Shown here in pieces: positions 46,467 to 56,226 of a DNA stretch of 61,887 bases; positions within the stretch are counted from its first letter, which is position 1; each line of letters begins with the position of its first letter. This DNA is from GCA-002713455 sp964428745. Lineage in GTDB: Bacteria; Fidelibacterota; Marinisomatia; Marinisomatales; TCS55. The notes under the pieces are model-generated. The model did not search any database, had not been told where the DNA came from, and saw nothing but the letters and a program-made list of their open reading frames with translations. The stretch lies in NCBI GenBank assembly GCA_964428745.1, contig CAYRYZ010000006.1, positions 1 to 61,887 on the forward strand, written 5' to 3'. A program made the translations under genes and the position numbers.

Positions 46467-47681
46467 TTAATCCTTACCAAATGGGAGTCGATTTAAAGCT
46501 ATAATTCCATTGCTCATAACAAATACAACATCTTGTATAGTACGAAAATCATTTAATGGATTCTTGGTAACCACAATTAAGTCAGCCTCTTTACCAATAT
46601 CAATCGTCCCGGTTTGTTGTGAAATTCCTAATAGTTCTGCGCCAATAATAGTTGCTGAACGAATAGCATCTATTGGTTTCATTCCTAGATTGATAAAGTT
46701 TGTTATTTCCATCCCAACCCTAGTGGTACTATTAGGACCATATCCTGTATCTGCACCAGTTGCAATCTTAATACCCATTTTGTAAGCCATTTTAACGGTT
46801 GTTTCCAATGAAGGAAGCATATGTTGACCTCTAACTATCAATACAGGGTTATCATAATCTCCTCCAGGCTGGGTCAAATCCAAAACTGTAGTAAATGTAG
46901 GGACAAGAAATGTGTCCATTTTTTTCATGAGTTTTAAAGTTCTTGGAGTTAGATATGTACCATGCTCAATACTTTTTACGCCCGCTTTCACAGCAGCATA
47001 ACCTCCTTCATCTCCATGAGCATGTGCCATTACCGGAATGTTATATTTATTTGCTTCATCTACTATAATTTTTAATTGAGATTCAGTATATGTTTGTTTT
47101 CTAGGATCAGTTTGTGGAAGACCTGCACGCTCAGTTCCACGTGTCTTGATAAAGTCAACACCTCGTTTAGCATTCACTCGAACAACTTTCCTTAAGTCAT
47201 CTTCTTTATGCACTCCACCATGTAAATCGCCTAGGCGTGTATCGGCTAAAATTGTTTCACCTAAATTTGGTGTTACAAATACACCTGTAGCAATCATATC
47301 GGGGCCAATTAATGCCCCAGTTTTCACCATTTCACGAATTGATATATCTTGAAAATTTGGTGTGCTTGCACTCCTAGCAGTGGTCACGCCAGATTCTAAA
47401 GCACGATTTGCAGCATCTATAGATCTTATATGAGTATGTGCATCAATAAAACCAGGTAGCAAATACATTCCATTCAAATCAACCAGCTCATATCCTTTAG
47501 GTTTTATTCCATCTTTTTTTACTGATTCAATCTTACCATTAGAGATAAAAATCATCATGTTTCTTTTTTCAACATTAGCAATCCCATCAATAAGATTAGC
47601 ATTGAAAAGTATGAGCTTATTTTGTCCACTTATACTAGATGTAAAAATCAATTGTACAGCAAATAGAAATATTTTTTTCAT
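46467..47681 (-). CDS. Exported amidohydrolase (imidazolonepropionase-related family)
   Basis: A 404-residue metal-dependent hydrolase with a signal peptide. Metal ligands: DAHTHIR (HxH), Lys in VDFIKTRG (likely carboxylated), AHAHGDEG, SIEHGTYL and Asp in TGADTGYG. Such exported amidohydrolases include prolidase-like and N-acyl amino acid hydrolases. It shares four bases with the membrane-protein gene before it. The substrate is unknown but the neighbours suggest peptides. Confidence 0.85.
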   Translation of the reverse strand: MKKIFLFAVQLIFTSSISGQNKLILFNANLIDGIANVEKRNMMIFISNGKIESVKKDGIKPKGYELVDLNGMYLLPGFIDAHTHIRSIDAANRALESGVTTARSASTPNFQDISIREMVKTGALIGPDMIATGVFVTPNLGETILADTRLGDLHGGVHKEDDLRKVVRVNAKRGVDFIKTRGTERAGLPQTDPRKQTYTESQLKIIVDEANKYNIPVMAHAHGDEGGYAAVKAGVKSIEHGTYLTPRTLKLMKKMDTFLVPTFTTVLDLTQPGGDYDNPVLIVRGQHMLPSLETTVKMAYKMGIKIATGADTGYGPNSTTRVGMEITNFINLGMKPIDAIRSATIIGAELLGISQQTGTIDIGKEADLIVVTKNPLNDFRTIQDVVFVMSNGIIALNRLPFGKD

Positions 47682-48220
47682 AAATCGCTCCTTGGAAATC
47701 TGTTAATCCACAACATAGCATCAAGCACAAGACAATGGAAAGAAATTAAACTTAACCCTAAAATTGATATATTATGCTTTAAAGGTTGTTCAACTCCGCT
47801 AGCAGTCACCAATCCAATAGTCATCAATAAAATAGATAAAGCCGTTATCCATAATTCAGCTTGAACATAAGCCCACTTCAAATATGTGGGAGAATCAATA
47901 TATGAAAATGTAGTATGAATCCATAAAGAAGCAGAAGAGAGAAAGAGAATTAATAAAATAATCATTTTAGCAGCATCTACTTTTCCCCAGAAAAAATGCA
48001 AGCTTAATCCATCATTAATAATCATATAATACATTGCGTAACAGTATCCAAATGCGGCTAAAAACATTGATGAGACAATCCAAGCTCTCCATTGAATAGG
48101 GACACCACCCCAAAGATCAGACCGTGTTTCGGGATGGGAAAGCAAAGCAAATATATATCCTCCTAGGACTGCAATACCTCCAACGATATTTACCCATAGA
48201 AATTGAGTCTGTATACGCAT
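47678..48220 (-). CDS. Five-helix membrane protein, function unknown
   Basis: A 180-residue protein with five hydrophobic segments and few charged residues. Loops carry short Trp/His-containing stretches such as SLHFFWGKVD and SLWIHTTFSY. It overlaps the amidohydrolase gene and heads the run towards the DUF5916 gene. I do not recognise the family. Confidence 0.7.
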   Translation of the reverse strand: MRIQTQFLWVNIVGGIAVLGGYIFALLSHPETRSDLWGGVPIQWRAWIVSSMFLAAFGYCYAMYYMIINDGLSLHFFWGKVDAAKMIILLILFLSSASLWIHTTFSYIDSPTYLKWAYVQAELWITALSILLMTIGLVTASGVEQPLKHNISILGLSLISFHCLVLDAMLWINRFPRSDL

Positions 48221-48320
48221 TTTTTCCTCTTTCCATTTACTTTATTCCCTTGGGGATAGGAATAATAATCTTTTATATTTTCACTGAAAGAATACACCTA
48301 ATTTTACTTAAACTATTTAT

Positions 48321-49343
48321 ATGAAAGCATTAGTTAAACATTCACCTAAAGTCGGCATTTGGATGGAAGATATCCCCGTACCTGATTGTGGGACAAATGA
48401 AGTAAAAATAAAAATTACCCATACCGGAATTTGCGGGTCAGACCTCCATATTTATCAATGGGATGAATGGGCACAGCGAACATTAAAGTTACCATTAGTG
48501 ATTGGACATGAGTTTTGTGGGATAATTGATGAAGTTGGGCCTGGAGTCACCCACTGTAAAGTGGGAGATCGCGTTTCTGGAGAAGGTCATATCACATGTG
48601 GATTCTGTAGAAATTGCCGCGCTGGTAAACGACATCTTTGCGAGAAATCAGTCGGAGTAGGTATACAAAGGTCTGGAGCATTTTCGGAATTTTTAGTAAT
48701 TCCAGAATCAAATGTTTGGCCTATTCATAATAGTATTCCTTCAGAAATTGCTGCTTTCTTTGACCCATTTGGCAATGCAGTTCACACTGCTCTTTCATTC
48801 GACATAGTTGGCGAGGATGTTTTAATAACTGGTGCTGGTCCCATTGGAATTATGTGTGCGAGTATTTGCAAATTTGTCGGCGCAAGAAATGTAGTTATTA
48901 CAGATATTAATGAATATCGATTAGATCTTGCTCAAAAACTTGGTGCTTCTAAAACTATTAATATATCTAATGAAAAAATTGAAGACTATTTTGAAGAACT
49001 TAATATTGCAAATGGTTTTGATGTAGGTTTGGAAGTATCTGGTAATCCTTCAGCATTTAATAATCTTTTATCTCAAATGTATAATGGAGGAAATGTTGCC
49101 TTGTTAGGATTGCTTCCTAAATCTACTCAAATTAATTGGGATAACATTATTTTTAAAGGCCTCCATATTAAAGGCATATATGGAAGAGAAATGTATGAGA
49201 CTTGGTATAAGATGACCCAAATGCTTCAAAGTGGGTTGGATATTTCAGGAGTTTTAACTCATGAGTTACCTGTTGAGAATTTTCAAAAGGCATTTGATAT
49301 TATGGAGTCGGGCCAATGTGGAAAAGTAGTTTTAAAATGGTAA
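48321..49343 (+). CDS. tdh: L-threonine 3-dehydrogenase
   Basis: A 340-residue zinc medium-chain dehydrogenase. The catalytic zinc site is TGICGSDLHIY with GHEFCG; the structural zinc cysteines lie in CGFCRNCRAGKRHLC. TGAGPIGIM is the NAD site. It oxidises threonine to 2-amino-3-ketobutyrate with NAD. It sits seven bases before kbl, the partner enzyme. Confidence 0.93.
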   Translation: MKALVKHSPKVGIWMEDIPVPDCGTNEVKIKITHTGICGSDLHIYQWDEWAQRTLKLPLVIGHEFCGIIDEVGPGVTHCKVGDRVSGEGHITCGFCRNCRAGKRHLCEKSVGVGIQRSGAFSEFLVIPESNVWPIHNSIPSEIAAFFDPFGNAVHTALSFDIVGEDVLITGAGPIGIMCASICKFVGARNVVITDINEYRLDLAQKLGASKTINISNEKIEDYFEELNIANGFDVGLEVSGNPSAFNNLLSQMYNGGNVALLGLLPKSTQINWDNIIFKGLHIKGIYGREMYETWYKMTQMLQSGLDISGVLTHELPVENFQKAFDIMESGQCGKVVLKW

Positions 49344-49350
49344 TTAAATA

Positions 49351-50535
49351 ATGGCTAATTCAAGTAACATATATAAAGAGACATTGACAAATATTGAAGC
49401 TGAAGGGCTCTACAAAAATGAACGGGTCATTACTACACCTCAAAGAGTAAAAATTTCAACAGATTCAGGTAATGAAGTTCTAAATTTTTGTGCAAATAAT
49501 TATTTGGGTTTAGCTGACCATCCCGATATTATTGCCGCAGCAAAAGCTGGACTTGATGACTATGGCTATGGTTTGGCTTCTGTTCGATTTATATGTGGTA
49601 CACAAGAATTACATAAAAAATTGGAGTTGAAAATTTCTCAATTTTTCAATTCTGATGATACTATTCTTTATACTTCTTGCTTCGATGCTAATGGAGGTTT
49701 GTTTGAAACACTTCTTGGCCCAGAAGATGCAATCATTTCTGATTCCTTGAATCATGCATCTATCATTGATGGAATACGACTATGCAAAGCACAACGTTTC
49801 AAATATCAAAATAGCGATATGAATGATTTAGAATTACAATTAAAGAAAACAGATAAAGCCAGATTACGGCTAATTGCAACTGATGGAGTTTTCTCAATGG
49901 ATGGATATATTGCTAAGTTAAATGAAATAACTAAATTAGCGGAAAAATATGATGCAATGGTCATGGTTGATGATAGCCATGCTACAGGATTTATTGGCAA
50001 AACCGGGCGTGGATCTGCTGAGCACTGTAGTGTAATGGATAAAATTGATATCTGGACATCAACTCTTGGAAAAGCTTTAGGCGGCGCGTCAGGTGGTTTC
50101 ACTACCGGGCGACAACATATTATTGACCTGCTCCGACAACGATCCCGGCCTTATATGTTTTCCAATACTGTGGCCCCAGCTATTGTAGCTGCCAGCTTGA
50201 AAGTTTTTGATATTCTTTCTTCTACTACTTCACTTCGAGATAAACTTGAAAAAAATACTCTGTATTTTAGAGAACAAATGACTTCAGTCGGTTTTGATAT
50301 CAAAAATGGAATTCATCCAATTGTACCTATTATGCTTTATGACGCAGTATTAGCTCAAAAAATGGCGGCCACACTATTGGATGAAGGCATTTATGTTATT
50401 GGATTCTTCTTCCCAGTAGTACCAAAAGGTGAGGCACGTATACGTGTACAAATTTCCGCAGGAATGGAAAAGTCGGATTTGGATTATGCAATAGAAAAGT
50501 TTTCCAAAGTGGGGAACGCTATGGGCGTGATTTAA
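49351..50535 (+). CDS. kbl: Glycine C-acetyltransferase (2-amino-3-ketobutyrate CoA ligase)
   Basis: A 394-residue alpha-oxoamine synthase. PLP lysine in STLGKALGGASGG; DSLNHASIIDGIR and VDDSHATGFIG are family signatures. It splits 2-amino-3-ketobutyrate with CoA to glycine and acetyl-CoA. It follows tdh, so the pair turns threonine into glycine plus acetyl-CoA. Confidence 0.94.
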   Translation: MANSSNIYKETLTNIEAEGLYKNERVITTPQRVKISTDSGNEVLNFCANNYLGLADHPDIIAAAKAGLDDYGYGLASVRFICGTQELHKKLELKISQFFNSDDTILYTSCFDANGGLFETLLGPEDAIISDSLNHASIIDGIRLCKAQRFKYQNSDMNDLELQLKKTDKARLRLIATDGVFSMDGYIAKLNEITKLAEKYDAMVMVDDSHATGFIGKTGRGSAEHCSVMDKIDIWTSTLGKALGGASGGFTTGRQHIIDLLRQRSRPYMFSNTVAPAIVAASLKVFDILSSTTSLRDKLEKNTLYFREQMTSVGFDIKNGIHPIVPIMLYDAVLAQKMAATLLDEGIYVIGFFFPVVPKGEARIRVQISAGMEKSDLDYAIEKFSKVGNAMGVI

Positions 50536-50606
50536 TTCTATCAAGCTTGCTCTGATAATAAACCAAAGGTAAATTCCTCGGCTTTTTTAATATTATTAAT
50601 TAAATA

Positions 50607-52508
50607 ATGAATAAACAATTAACACCTAGATTATTAATCATTGGATTGGTATTGACATGGGCCATATGGGCCATTTGGCCAACGTTCCAATACCAACAAT
50701 TAACCGATGTTGAAATTGAGGACCTTCGTGATCAGGGTAAACTCGAACAACTTGAATCTCGCTCTATTAAACAAGGCTTAGATCTTAAAGGAGGTATGTT
50801 TATTGTTCTTGAAGTAGATCTGCCTACATTGGTTGAGAACCTAGCTATTAATAAAGACAGAAAGTTTTCTAAGGCCATAAACGATGTTAGAAATCAACTT
50901 ATTACTTCACCTGAAGGTGATTTCTTCACAATGTTTACTGATGTAACAACAAACAATAATTTAAAATTATCTCGTTATTACTATGACTATGGATCTAATA
51001 GTGAAACTATAATAACTGCCCTTAAAGAAGAGGGAGAAGATGCAATTAATAGAGTTTTAGAAATTTTACAAAATCGTGTCGATCAATTTGGCGTTGCTGA
51101 ACCAACAATTCAAAAACAGGGGAATCAACGCATTATAGTTGAATTAGCCGGTGTTCAAGATTCTGAGAGGGCAAGAGCTCTTTTAGAAAGCACAGCACTT
51201 CTTGAGTTTTATCTGGTAAAAGAAGTAACCACGACTAATGATTTAATGATTAAAATTGATCAATCCCTTAAAGGAAATGAAGTAGTTGCTGAAGTTTCAA
51301 AGTCAACTGAGTCAAGTCAAGAGATTGCACCAATAGATGAAGATGAAACTGTTTCTGTCACTGAATTATTTGGTGAAATAGAAAAAAATAATTCAGACGA
51401 TGTCACAGGTAATGACGTTGCTGAAAATATAGTTTCTGATAGACCATTTTCATCATTATTAAGAAATTTAGGACGAACTATAGGTGTACCTGAAAAAAAT
51501 GCCTACGCTGTAAGGAAAATATTAGAGACCCCTGAAGCAAAAGAAAGATTGGCTTCAGCTGGCGGTACATTTTTATTTAGTCATAAAACAGAAGAATATC
51601 CTAGTGCGGATGGCAATGTTGAAAAAATGTACGGTTTATATTTATTGGAAGATCGCGCAGAACTTACTGGTGGTGTTGTAGAAGAAGCTAAAGCGAATCT
51701 TGGGCCCCAAGGGAGCACATCTGCTGGGCAACCAATTGTTAATTTATCTATGAATTCTGATGGTGCTAGAAAATGGGCTATTATTACCGGATCCAATGTA
51801 GGGCGCCAAGTAGCTATTGTTTTAGATAATAAAGTTCATATGGCACCTAATATTAGAGAAAAGATATCTGGAGGGGGAACGCTAATTGAAGGGTTCGCAA
51901 ATATTAATGAGGCAAAAGATATAGCCATTGTACTACGTGCCGGTGCATTACCAGCTCCGGTAGATATCATTGAAGAAAGAGTTGTTGGTCCATCGCTTGG
52001 TGCTGACTCTGTTCGCCAGGGTGCTCAATCCGTATTGATTGGGCTTGGGTTAGTTCTGTTATTTATGTTGTTCTACTATCGATTAGCTGGAACTATTGCT
52101 GATTTTGCATTAATATGGAATATCATACTAGTGCTTGCTATTCTGGCTTCTTTACAAGCTACTTTAACCTTGCCTGGAATCGCGGGTTTAATATTAACGG
52201 TTGGGATGTCAATTGATGCTAATGTTATTATTTTTGAGCGAATACGCGAAGAACTCAACAAAGGTAAAACTCCCAAGGCAGCTATAGATGGTGGATATGA
52301 AAGAGCATTAACTACGATCATAGATGCTAATGTCACTACTCTAATTGCCGCACTAGTCTTATGGCAATTTGGAACAGGTCCTATAAAAGGATTTGCTACT
52401 GTTCTATTTTGGGGAATCCTAATTTCCATGTTTACAGCCATTTTTGTCACACGAACCATATTTAATTCTTTTGCGAGCCGCAAAGGACTAACCAAGTTGA
52501 GCATATGA
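50607..52508 (+). CDS. secD: Protein translocase subunit SecD
   Basis: A 633-residue member of the RND-like SecDF. First helix at 10-28, then a large periplasmic P1 domain, then five helices (KINVHMAPNI-like P1 end, ADFALIWNIILVLAIL, GMSIDANVIIFERIREEL). Motif D1 (KQGLDLKGGM) and the ER-x4-EL signature are clear. An acidic insertion of about 70 residues (roughly 225-300) in P1 is longer than usual. It uses the proton gradient to help export with SecF and SecA. Confidence 0.95.
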   Translation: MNKQLTPRLLIIGLVLTWAIWAIWPTFQYQQLTDVEIEDLRDQGKLEQLESRSIKQGLDLKGGMFIVLEVDLPTLVENLAINKDRKFSKAINDVRNQLITSPEGDFFTMFTDVTTNNNLKLSRYYYDYGSNSETIITALKEEGEDAINRVLEILQNRVDQFGVAEPTIQKQGNQRIIVELAGVQDSERARALLESTALLEFYLVKEVTTTNDLMIKIDQSLKGNEVVAEVSKSTESSQEIAPIDEDETVSVTELFGEIEKNNSDDVTGNDVAENIVSDRPFSSLLRNLGRTIGVPEKNAYAVRKILETPEAKERLASAGGTFLFSHKTEEYPSADGNVEKMYGLYLLEDRAELTGGVVEEAKANLGPQGSTSAGQPIVNLSMNSDGARKWAIITGSNVGRQVAIVLDNKVHMAPNIREKISGGGTLIEGFANINEAKDIAIVLRAGALPAPVDIIEERVVGPSLGADSVRQGAQSVLIGLGLVLLFMLFYYRLAGTIADFALIWNIILVLAILASLQATLTLPGIAGLILTVGMSIDANVIIFERIREELNKGKTPKAAIDGGYERALTTIIDANVTTLIAALVLWQFGTGPIKGFATVLFWGILISMFTAIFVTRTIFNSFASRKGLTKLSI

Positions 52509-53434
52509 GAATAATTAAAGAAACGCATATTGATTTTATGCGTCAACGCAAAATAACCTTGATTTTATCTTCATTAATTATCCTTTCAGGGTTGGGCTCA
52601 CTTGTAATGAATGGTGGCCCAAAACTTAGTATAGATTTTAAGGGTGGAACTATGGTGTCTGTACAATATCTTGAACCTGTAGAAATAAGCGAAGTACGTA
52701 ATGCACTAGGTGATTTTAATCTTGATGGTCAAATTTTTGATTTTAGTAGGGAAGAATTAAAATATTTTGGCAGTAAATCAGCTATTTCAGTACGAGTTCC
52801 TCATATTGAAGGTTCACCAGCTAATTTTGGACAGAAAATTGCCGATCATCTATATGATTCTTTCTTAGAAAAAGTCCCAACTGATAAAGCATCATTCATA
52901 TTGTATAAAGGGAGTGTTGGACCTAAGATTGGGTCAGAATTAAGTGGTAAAGCACTTATGGCTATTATTTCTGCGCTAGGACTAATCCTAGTATATATTT
53001 CTATCAGATTTGAATTTAGATTTGCTATTGGTGCAATTGCAGCACTCACTCATGATGTATTTATAACATTAGGACTTTTTTCATTATTAGGTTATGAAAT
53101 AAGTTTACCTATTATTGCTGCATTCCTAACTATTGTGGGGTATTCTTTGAATGACACTATTGTAATTTTTGATAGAATTAGAGAAAATTTGAAAGTACTA
53201 AAACGAGAAACGTATACAAAAATTATAAACCAAAGTATTAATGAATCCCTATCCAGAACGATTGTCACTTCTCTAACCACTTTTGTTGTTGTAATGGTAC
53301 TCTGGTTATTTGGAGGTGAAGTTATTCATAACTTTGCACTCGCAATGATCATTGGAGTTATTGTTGGAACATACTCTTCTATATATGTTGCCAGCCCTAT
53401 TGTCATTTATTTGCACGATAGAGCTGCAAAGTAG
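52505..53434 (+). CDS. secF: Protein translocase subunit SecF
   Basis: A 309-residue SecF with six helices. LSIDFKGGTMVSV is the family motif, and SLNDTIVIFDRIRENL is the RND-like signature. Its ATG overlaps the secD stop by four bases (ATGA). ABC permease genes converge on its end. Confidence 0.95.
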   Translation: MRIIKETHIDFMRQRKITLILSSLIILSGLGSLVMNGGPKLSIDFKGGTMVSVQYLEPVEISEVRNALGDFNLDGQIFDFSREELKYFGSKSAISVRVPHIEGSPANFGQKIADHLYDSFLEKVPTDKASFILYKGSVGPKIGSELSGKALMAIISALGLILVYISIRFEFRFAIGAIAALTHDVFITLGLFSLLGYEISLPIIAAFLTIVGYSLNDTIVIFDRIRENLKVLKRETYTKIINQSINESLSRTIVTSLTTFVVVMVLWLFGGEVIHNFALAMIIGVIVGTYSSIYVASPIVIYLHDRAAK

Positions 53435-53460
53435 AAATTAATTATATTTTATTAATTTCT
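53433..53460. terminator. AT-only hairpin between convergent secF and the ABC permease gene
   Basis: Perfect 10-base arms AGAAATTAAT / ATTAATTTCT with an 8-base loop. They cover both stop codons. The stem has almost no GC, so termination strength is doubtful; it may be a weak bidirectional terminator or chance in AT-rich DNA. Confidence 0.35.
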
Positions 53461-54216
53461 AAATATGGTGCTTTCTCGGTTAAACCAATTAACACACCAT
53501 ACTATTGCTAGACCTGCAAATACAATAAGCGACAAATAAACCTCGACCATATACCAGGGATTGATCGTCCCAGCAATAATATCCTTTGAAGCAAGAGATA
53601 CATTTAGGATNNNNNNNNNNNNNNNNNNNNNNNNNNNNNNNNNNNNNNNNNNNNNNNNNNNNNNNNNNNNNNNNNNNNNNNNNNNNNNNNNNNNNNNNNN
53701 NNNNNNNNNNTCAATTTGGTAAGCTTTCACAATATCAGGCTTCAGATTAAGCTGATTCATTCGTTTTGTAATAATTTTATTTTCTTGTGCAGTTAATAGA
53801 GACTTAATACGATTCCTAGTAATTCCAAAAGAATCCGTCCCTTTAAACTTAATAATAATTGGTGCTTGTTTATTTTGATCTATCGATTCTTGATATTCAC
53901 GATTTACATAAATAGCAGCATCTAGGTATTCATTTTGGATATATGAATCGACACTATCAGCAGGAATTTGATCTAATATAATCACCTTATCTAAATCTGC
54001 AAATGCTTGATACAATTCTGGCGCATACTCCTGCCCAAAAAAGCTGACCTTCATCTGCTGTTCTGTTGCCTTTTCAGCTTGTTTACTTTGTATCGTATAA
54101 ACAACACCGAATAATCCTGGGATTAAAACAAATGGGAGGACAATCATCATGATAATAGTTCGACGATCACGAGTAATATCAGTTAATTCTTTTTTAGCAA
54201 TAGTAAGAAATTTCAT
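53452..54216 (-). CDS. ABC-2-type permease (NatB-like), interrupted by an assembly gap
   Basis: The visible ends are a NatB-like N terminus (FLTIAKKELTDITRDRRTII, one helix, extracytoplasmic domain) and a C terminus with one or two helices. A 100-base run of N (53611-53710) fills the middle. Only about 220 real residues are visible; NatB/ABC-2 permeases have about 400 and six helices, so the gap is likely several hundred bases and its printed size is only a placeholder. Frame is kept across the Ns by chance. Gene pair with the ATPase upstream (five bases apart). Confidence 0.75.
   Translation of the reverse strand: MKFLTIAKKELTDITRDRRTIIMMIVLPFVLIPGLFGVVYTIQSKQAEKATEQQMKVSFFGQEYAPELYQAFADLDKVIILDQIPADSVDSYIQNEYLDAAIYVNREYQESIDQNKQAPIIIKFKGTDSFGITRNRIKSLLTAQENKIITKRMNQLNLKPDIVKAYQIXXXXXXXXXXXXXXXXXXXXXXXXXXXXXXXXXXILNVSLASKDIIAGTINPWYMVEVYLSLIVFAGLAIVWCVNWFNRESTIFRN
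53611..53710. other. Assembly gap (100 N) inside the ABC permease gene
   Basis: Exactly 100 undetermined bases, the conventional length for a gap of unknown size. The flanking reading frames both belong to the permease, so the missing DNA is probably the middle of that gene. Confidence 0.95.
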
Positions 54217-54220
54217 CTGA

Positions 54221-54988
54221 TTATTCTCCTACTCGATATATAAATTCTTCTTCAAATGTTGATTTTGTCATTTCTGATTTGAATTTATCTAATGTATCAT
54301 TAAAGAATAGTTTACCTTTATATATTATAGAGATGTCATCGCATAATTGATTCACTTCACCCATACGATGACTTGAAAAAATTACTGTCTTGCCCTCTTC
54401 TCGACAGTTACGAATCAAATCCATGATCGCTCTAGATGTCATTACATCTAAGCCAGATGTTGGCTCATCGAACACCATCACTGATGGATTATGAATCATC
54501 GTTCGTGCAATAGATGTCTTTTGTTTCATTCCTGTACTAAGGCGAGAAATTCGACGATCAGCAAAGCTATTCATATCTAAGGCATCAAATAAATAGTCTT
54601 TTCTTTTTATAAATTCTTCTTTTTTCATCCCATGTAAATCTGCAATGTATTTTACCATTTCTGTTGGCGTAAGCCTATCATATAAGGCAGTCTGACCTGT
54701 CATAAACCCAATCTGCTCACGTACTTTCTGACCTTCATCTACAGAATCATAACCTGATACAGAAATAGAACCTGAGGAAGGTTTTAACATCGTGGCTATC
54801 ATTCTAAGTGTGGTTGTTTTACCTGCGCCATTGGGACCTAATAATCCAAAAATCCTACCAGGTTCACATTCAAATGAAATATTATCTACAGCACAAATTA
54901 GTTTAACGTTCTTAAACTCGTCTCCTAATTCTTTGCGTTGTTTTCTACTCAATGGAAATTCTTTTGTAATATTTTCTACTTTTATCAT
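54221..54988 (-). CDS. ABC transporter ATPase (NatA-like)
   Basis: A 255-residue ATPase with Walker A GPNGAGKTTT, ABC signature RLSTGMKQK, Walker B VMVFDEPTSGLD and the His switch SSHRMGE. The short N-terminal stretch and the paired permease fit the NatAB family of Na+ or drug exporters, but the substrate is not shown by sequence. Forms an operon with the gapped permease gene. Confidence 0.9.
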   Translation of the reverse strand: MIKVENITKEFPLSRKQRKELGDEFKNVKLICAVDNISFECEPGRIFGLLGPNGAGKTTTLRMIATMLKPSSGSISVSGYDSVDEGQKVREQIGFMTGQTALYDRLTPTEMVKYIADLHGMKKEEFIKRKDYLFDALDMNSFADRRISRLSTGMKQKTSIARTMIHNPSVMVFDEPTSGLDVMTSRAIMDLIRNCREEGKTVIFSSHRMGEVNQLCDDISIIYKGKLFFNDTLDKFKSEMTKSTFEEEFIYRVGE

Positions 54989-55082
54989 AATCCTATTAAT
55001 ATAAATGATTGAAGGGTCGAAATGTATCTGACATTCATTGAGCTAAACAAGTTCGGAATAAATAATTGATGTAAATTTAAGT

Positions 55083-55577
55083 ATGATCAATTATACAATC
55101 ATATCTTCACCGATTGGAAAATTATTATTAGCAAAATCGATCCGAGGGCTAAATCATATTATTTTTGAACATAAGATTCCTCGATTTGAAGCTATTATTG
55201 GTGGTGGTTTCCCGGATCAAAAGATTATTAATAATGATAATGCTCTAAAAACCGAGGTTAATCAATTAAAAGAATATTTTTCCGGCCTAAGAAAAGAATT
55301 TGATATCAAATTGGATTTGGCAATGCCACCATTCTATCAAAAAGTATTGAATATCGTTAATAAAATCCCCTATGGCAAATATTTATCTTATCAGGAAGTC
55401 GCTACTAAAGCTGGTAATTCAAAAGCAAGTCGTGCAGCTGGTAGTGCAAATGCAAGAAATCCAATCCCAATTATTATCCCCTGCCACAGAGTATTAGCCA
55501 GTGGTGGAAAATTGGGAGGATATGGTGGTGGCATTAAAATAAAAAAATATCTTCTTAAGTTAGAAGGCATCCAATAA
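55083..55577 (+). CDS. ogt: Methylated-DNA-[protein]-cysteine S-methyltransferase
   Basis: A 164-residue repair protein. The acceptor cysteine is in IIIPCHRVLASGG; the HTH segment SYQEVATKAGNSKASRAAGSA and the final helix GGIKIKKYLLKLEG fit Ogt/MGMT. It removes methyl groups from O6-methylguanine in a single-use reaction. Only one side of the gene is shared with others; spacing to the next gene is 42 bases. Confidence 0.93.
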   Translation: MINYTIISSPIGKLLLAKSIRGLNHIIFEHKIPRFEAIIGGGFPDQKIINNDNALKTEVNQLKEYFSGLRKEFDIKLDLAMPPFYQKVLNIVNKIPYGKYLSYQEVATKAGNSKASRAAGSANARNPIPIIIPCHRVLASGGKLGGYGGGIKIKKYLLKLEGIQ

Positions 55578-55619
55578 CTTTATATATTCAATAATATGAA
55601 AATTTAGATTAGATAAAAG

Positions 55620-56225
55620 ATGTTTCAATTAATTAAAAGACGTTTAATTGCCGGCCTGTTAGCCATTGTTCCAATAGCATTAACTTTTTGGATACTAAGA
55701 TTCCTATTTAGGTTTCTTGATAGTTTTACAGCACCTATTTTAAAAAATCTTGGATTGGAAATCCCTGGGCTTGGGATAATTCTTACTCTGTTAATTATTT
55801 TCCTTCTAGGACTATTCATTACAAATGTCTTAGGTAGAACAATTTTTAATTGGGGTGAAAAGATATTAGCTAAGCTTCCCCTAGTTAATACTATTTACAA
55901 TGCGGTCAAGCAGATCACAAATGCTTTTTCAGGAAAATCAATGAAGGATTTCAAACAAGTGATTTTCATTCAATACCCACGCAAAGAATTATGGACAATG
56001 TGTTTTGTAACAAACCAATCGAAGAATGAATTCGGCGATGAATTTTACCATGTATTTGTACCAACTACTCCAAATCCTACATCAGGTGTTTTTGTTGTAA
56101 TTCCAAAAAAAGATGCAGTCCACCCAGATATTTCTGTTGAAGAAGGCCTAAAATCAATTATATCAGGGGGAATTCTAGACGCAGGTACTTCGTTAAGTAC
56201 AAAATTACCAAATATCGATAAGTAA
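55620..56225 (+). CDS. DUF502-family membrane protein
   Basis: A 201-residue protein with two N-terminal membrane helices (LIAGLLAIVPIALTFWILRF, LGIILTLLIIFLLGLFI in part) and a conserved cytoplasmic domain (PLVNTIYNAVKQI, VFVPTTPNPTSGVFVVIPKKDA). DUF502 proteins are found in many bacteria and plants and are of unknown function. One base separates it from the DhaL-DegV gene. Confidence 0.85.
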   Translation: MFQLIKRRLIAGLLAIVPIALTFWILRFLFRFLDSFTAPILKNLGLEIPGLGIILTLLIIFLLGLFITNVLGRTIFNWGEKILAKLPLVNTIYNAVKQITNAFSGKSMKDFKQVIFIQYPRKELWTMCFVTNQSKNEFGDEFYHVFVPTTPNPTSGVFVVIPKKDAVHPDISVEEGLKSIISGGILDAGTSLSTKLPNIDK

Positions 56226-56226
56226 T

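Noticed and set aside
53433..53460. Strong terminator between secF and the ABC permease
   Set aside because: The stem is nearly all A-T; kept only as a weak candidate.
55083..55577. Ogt and ABC genes as a defence island
   Set aside because: All are ordinary housekeeping families; no nuclease, toxin or phage-like genes are near.
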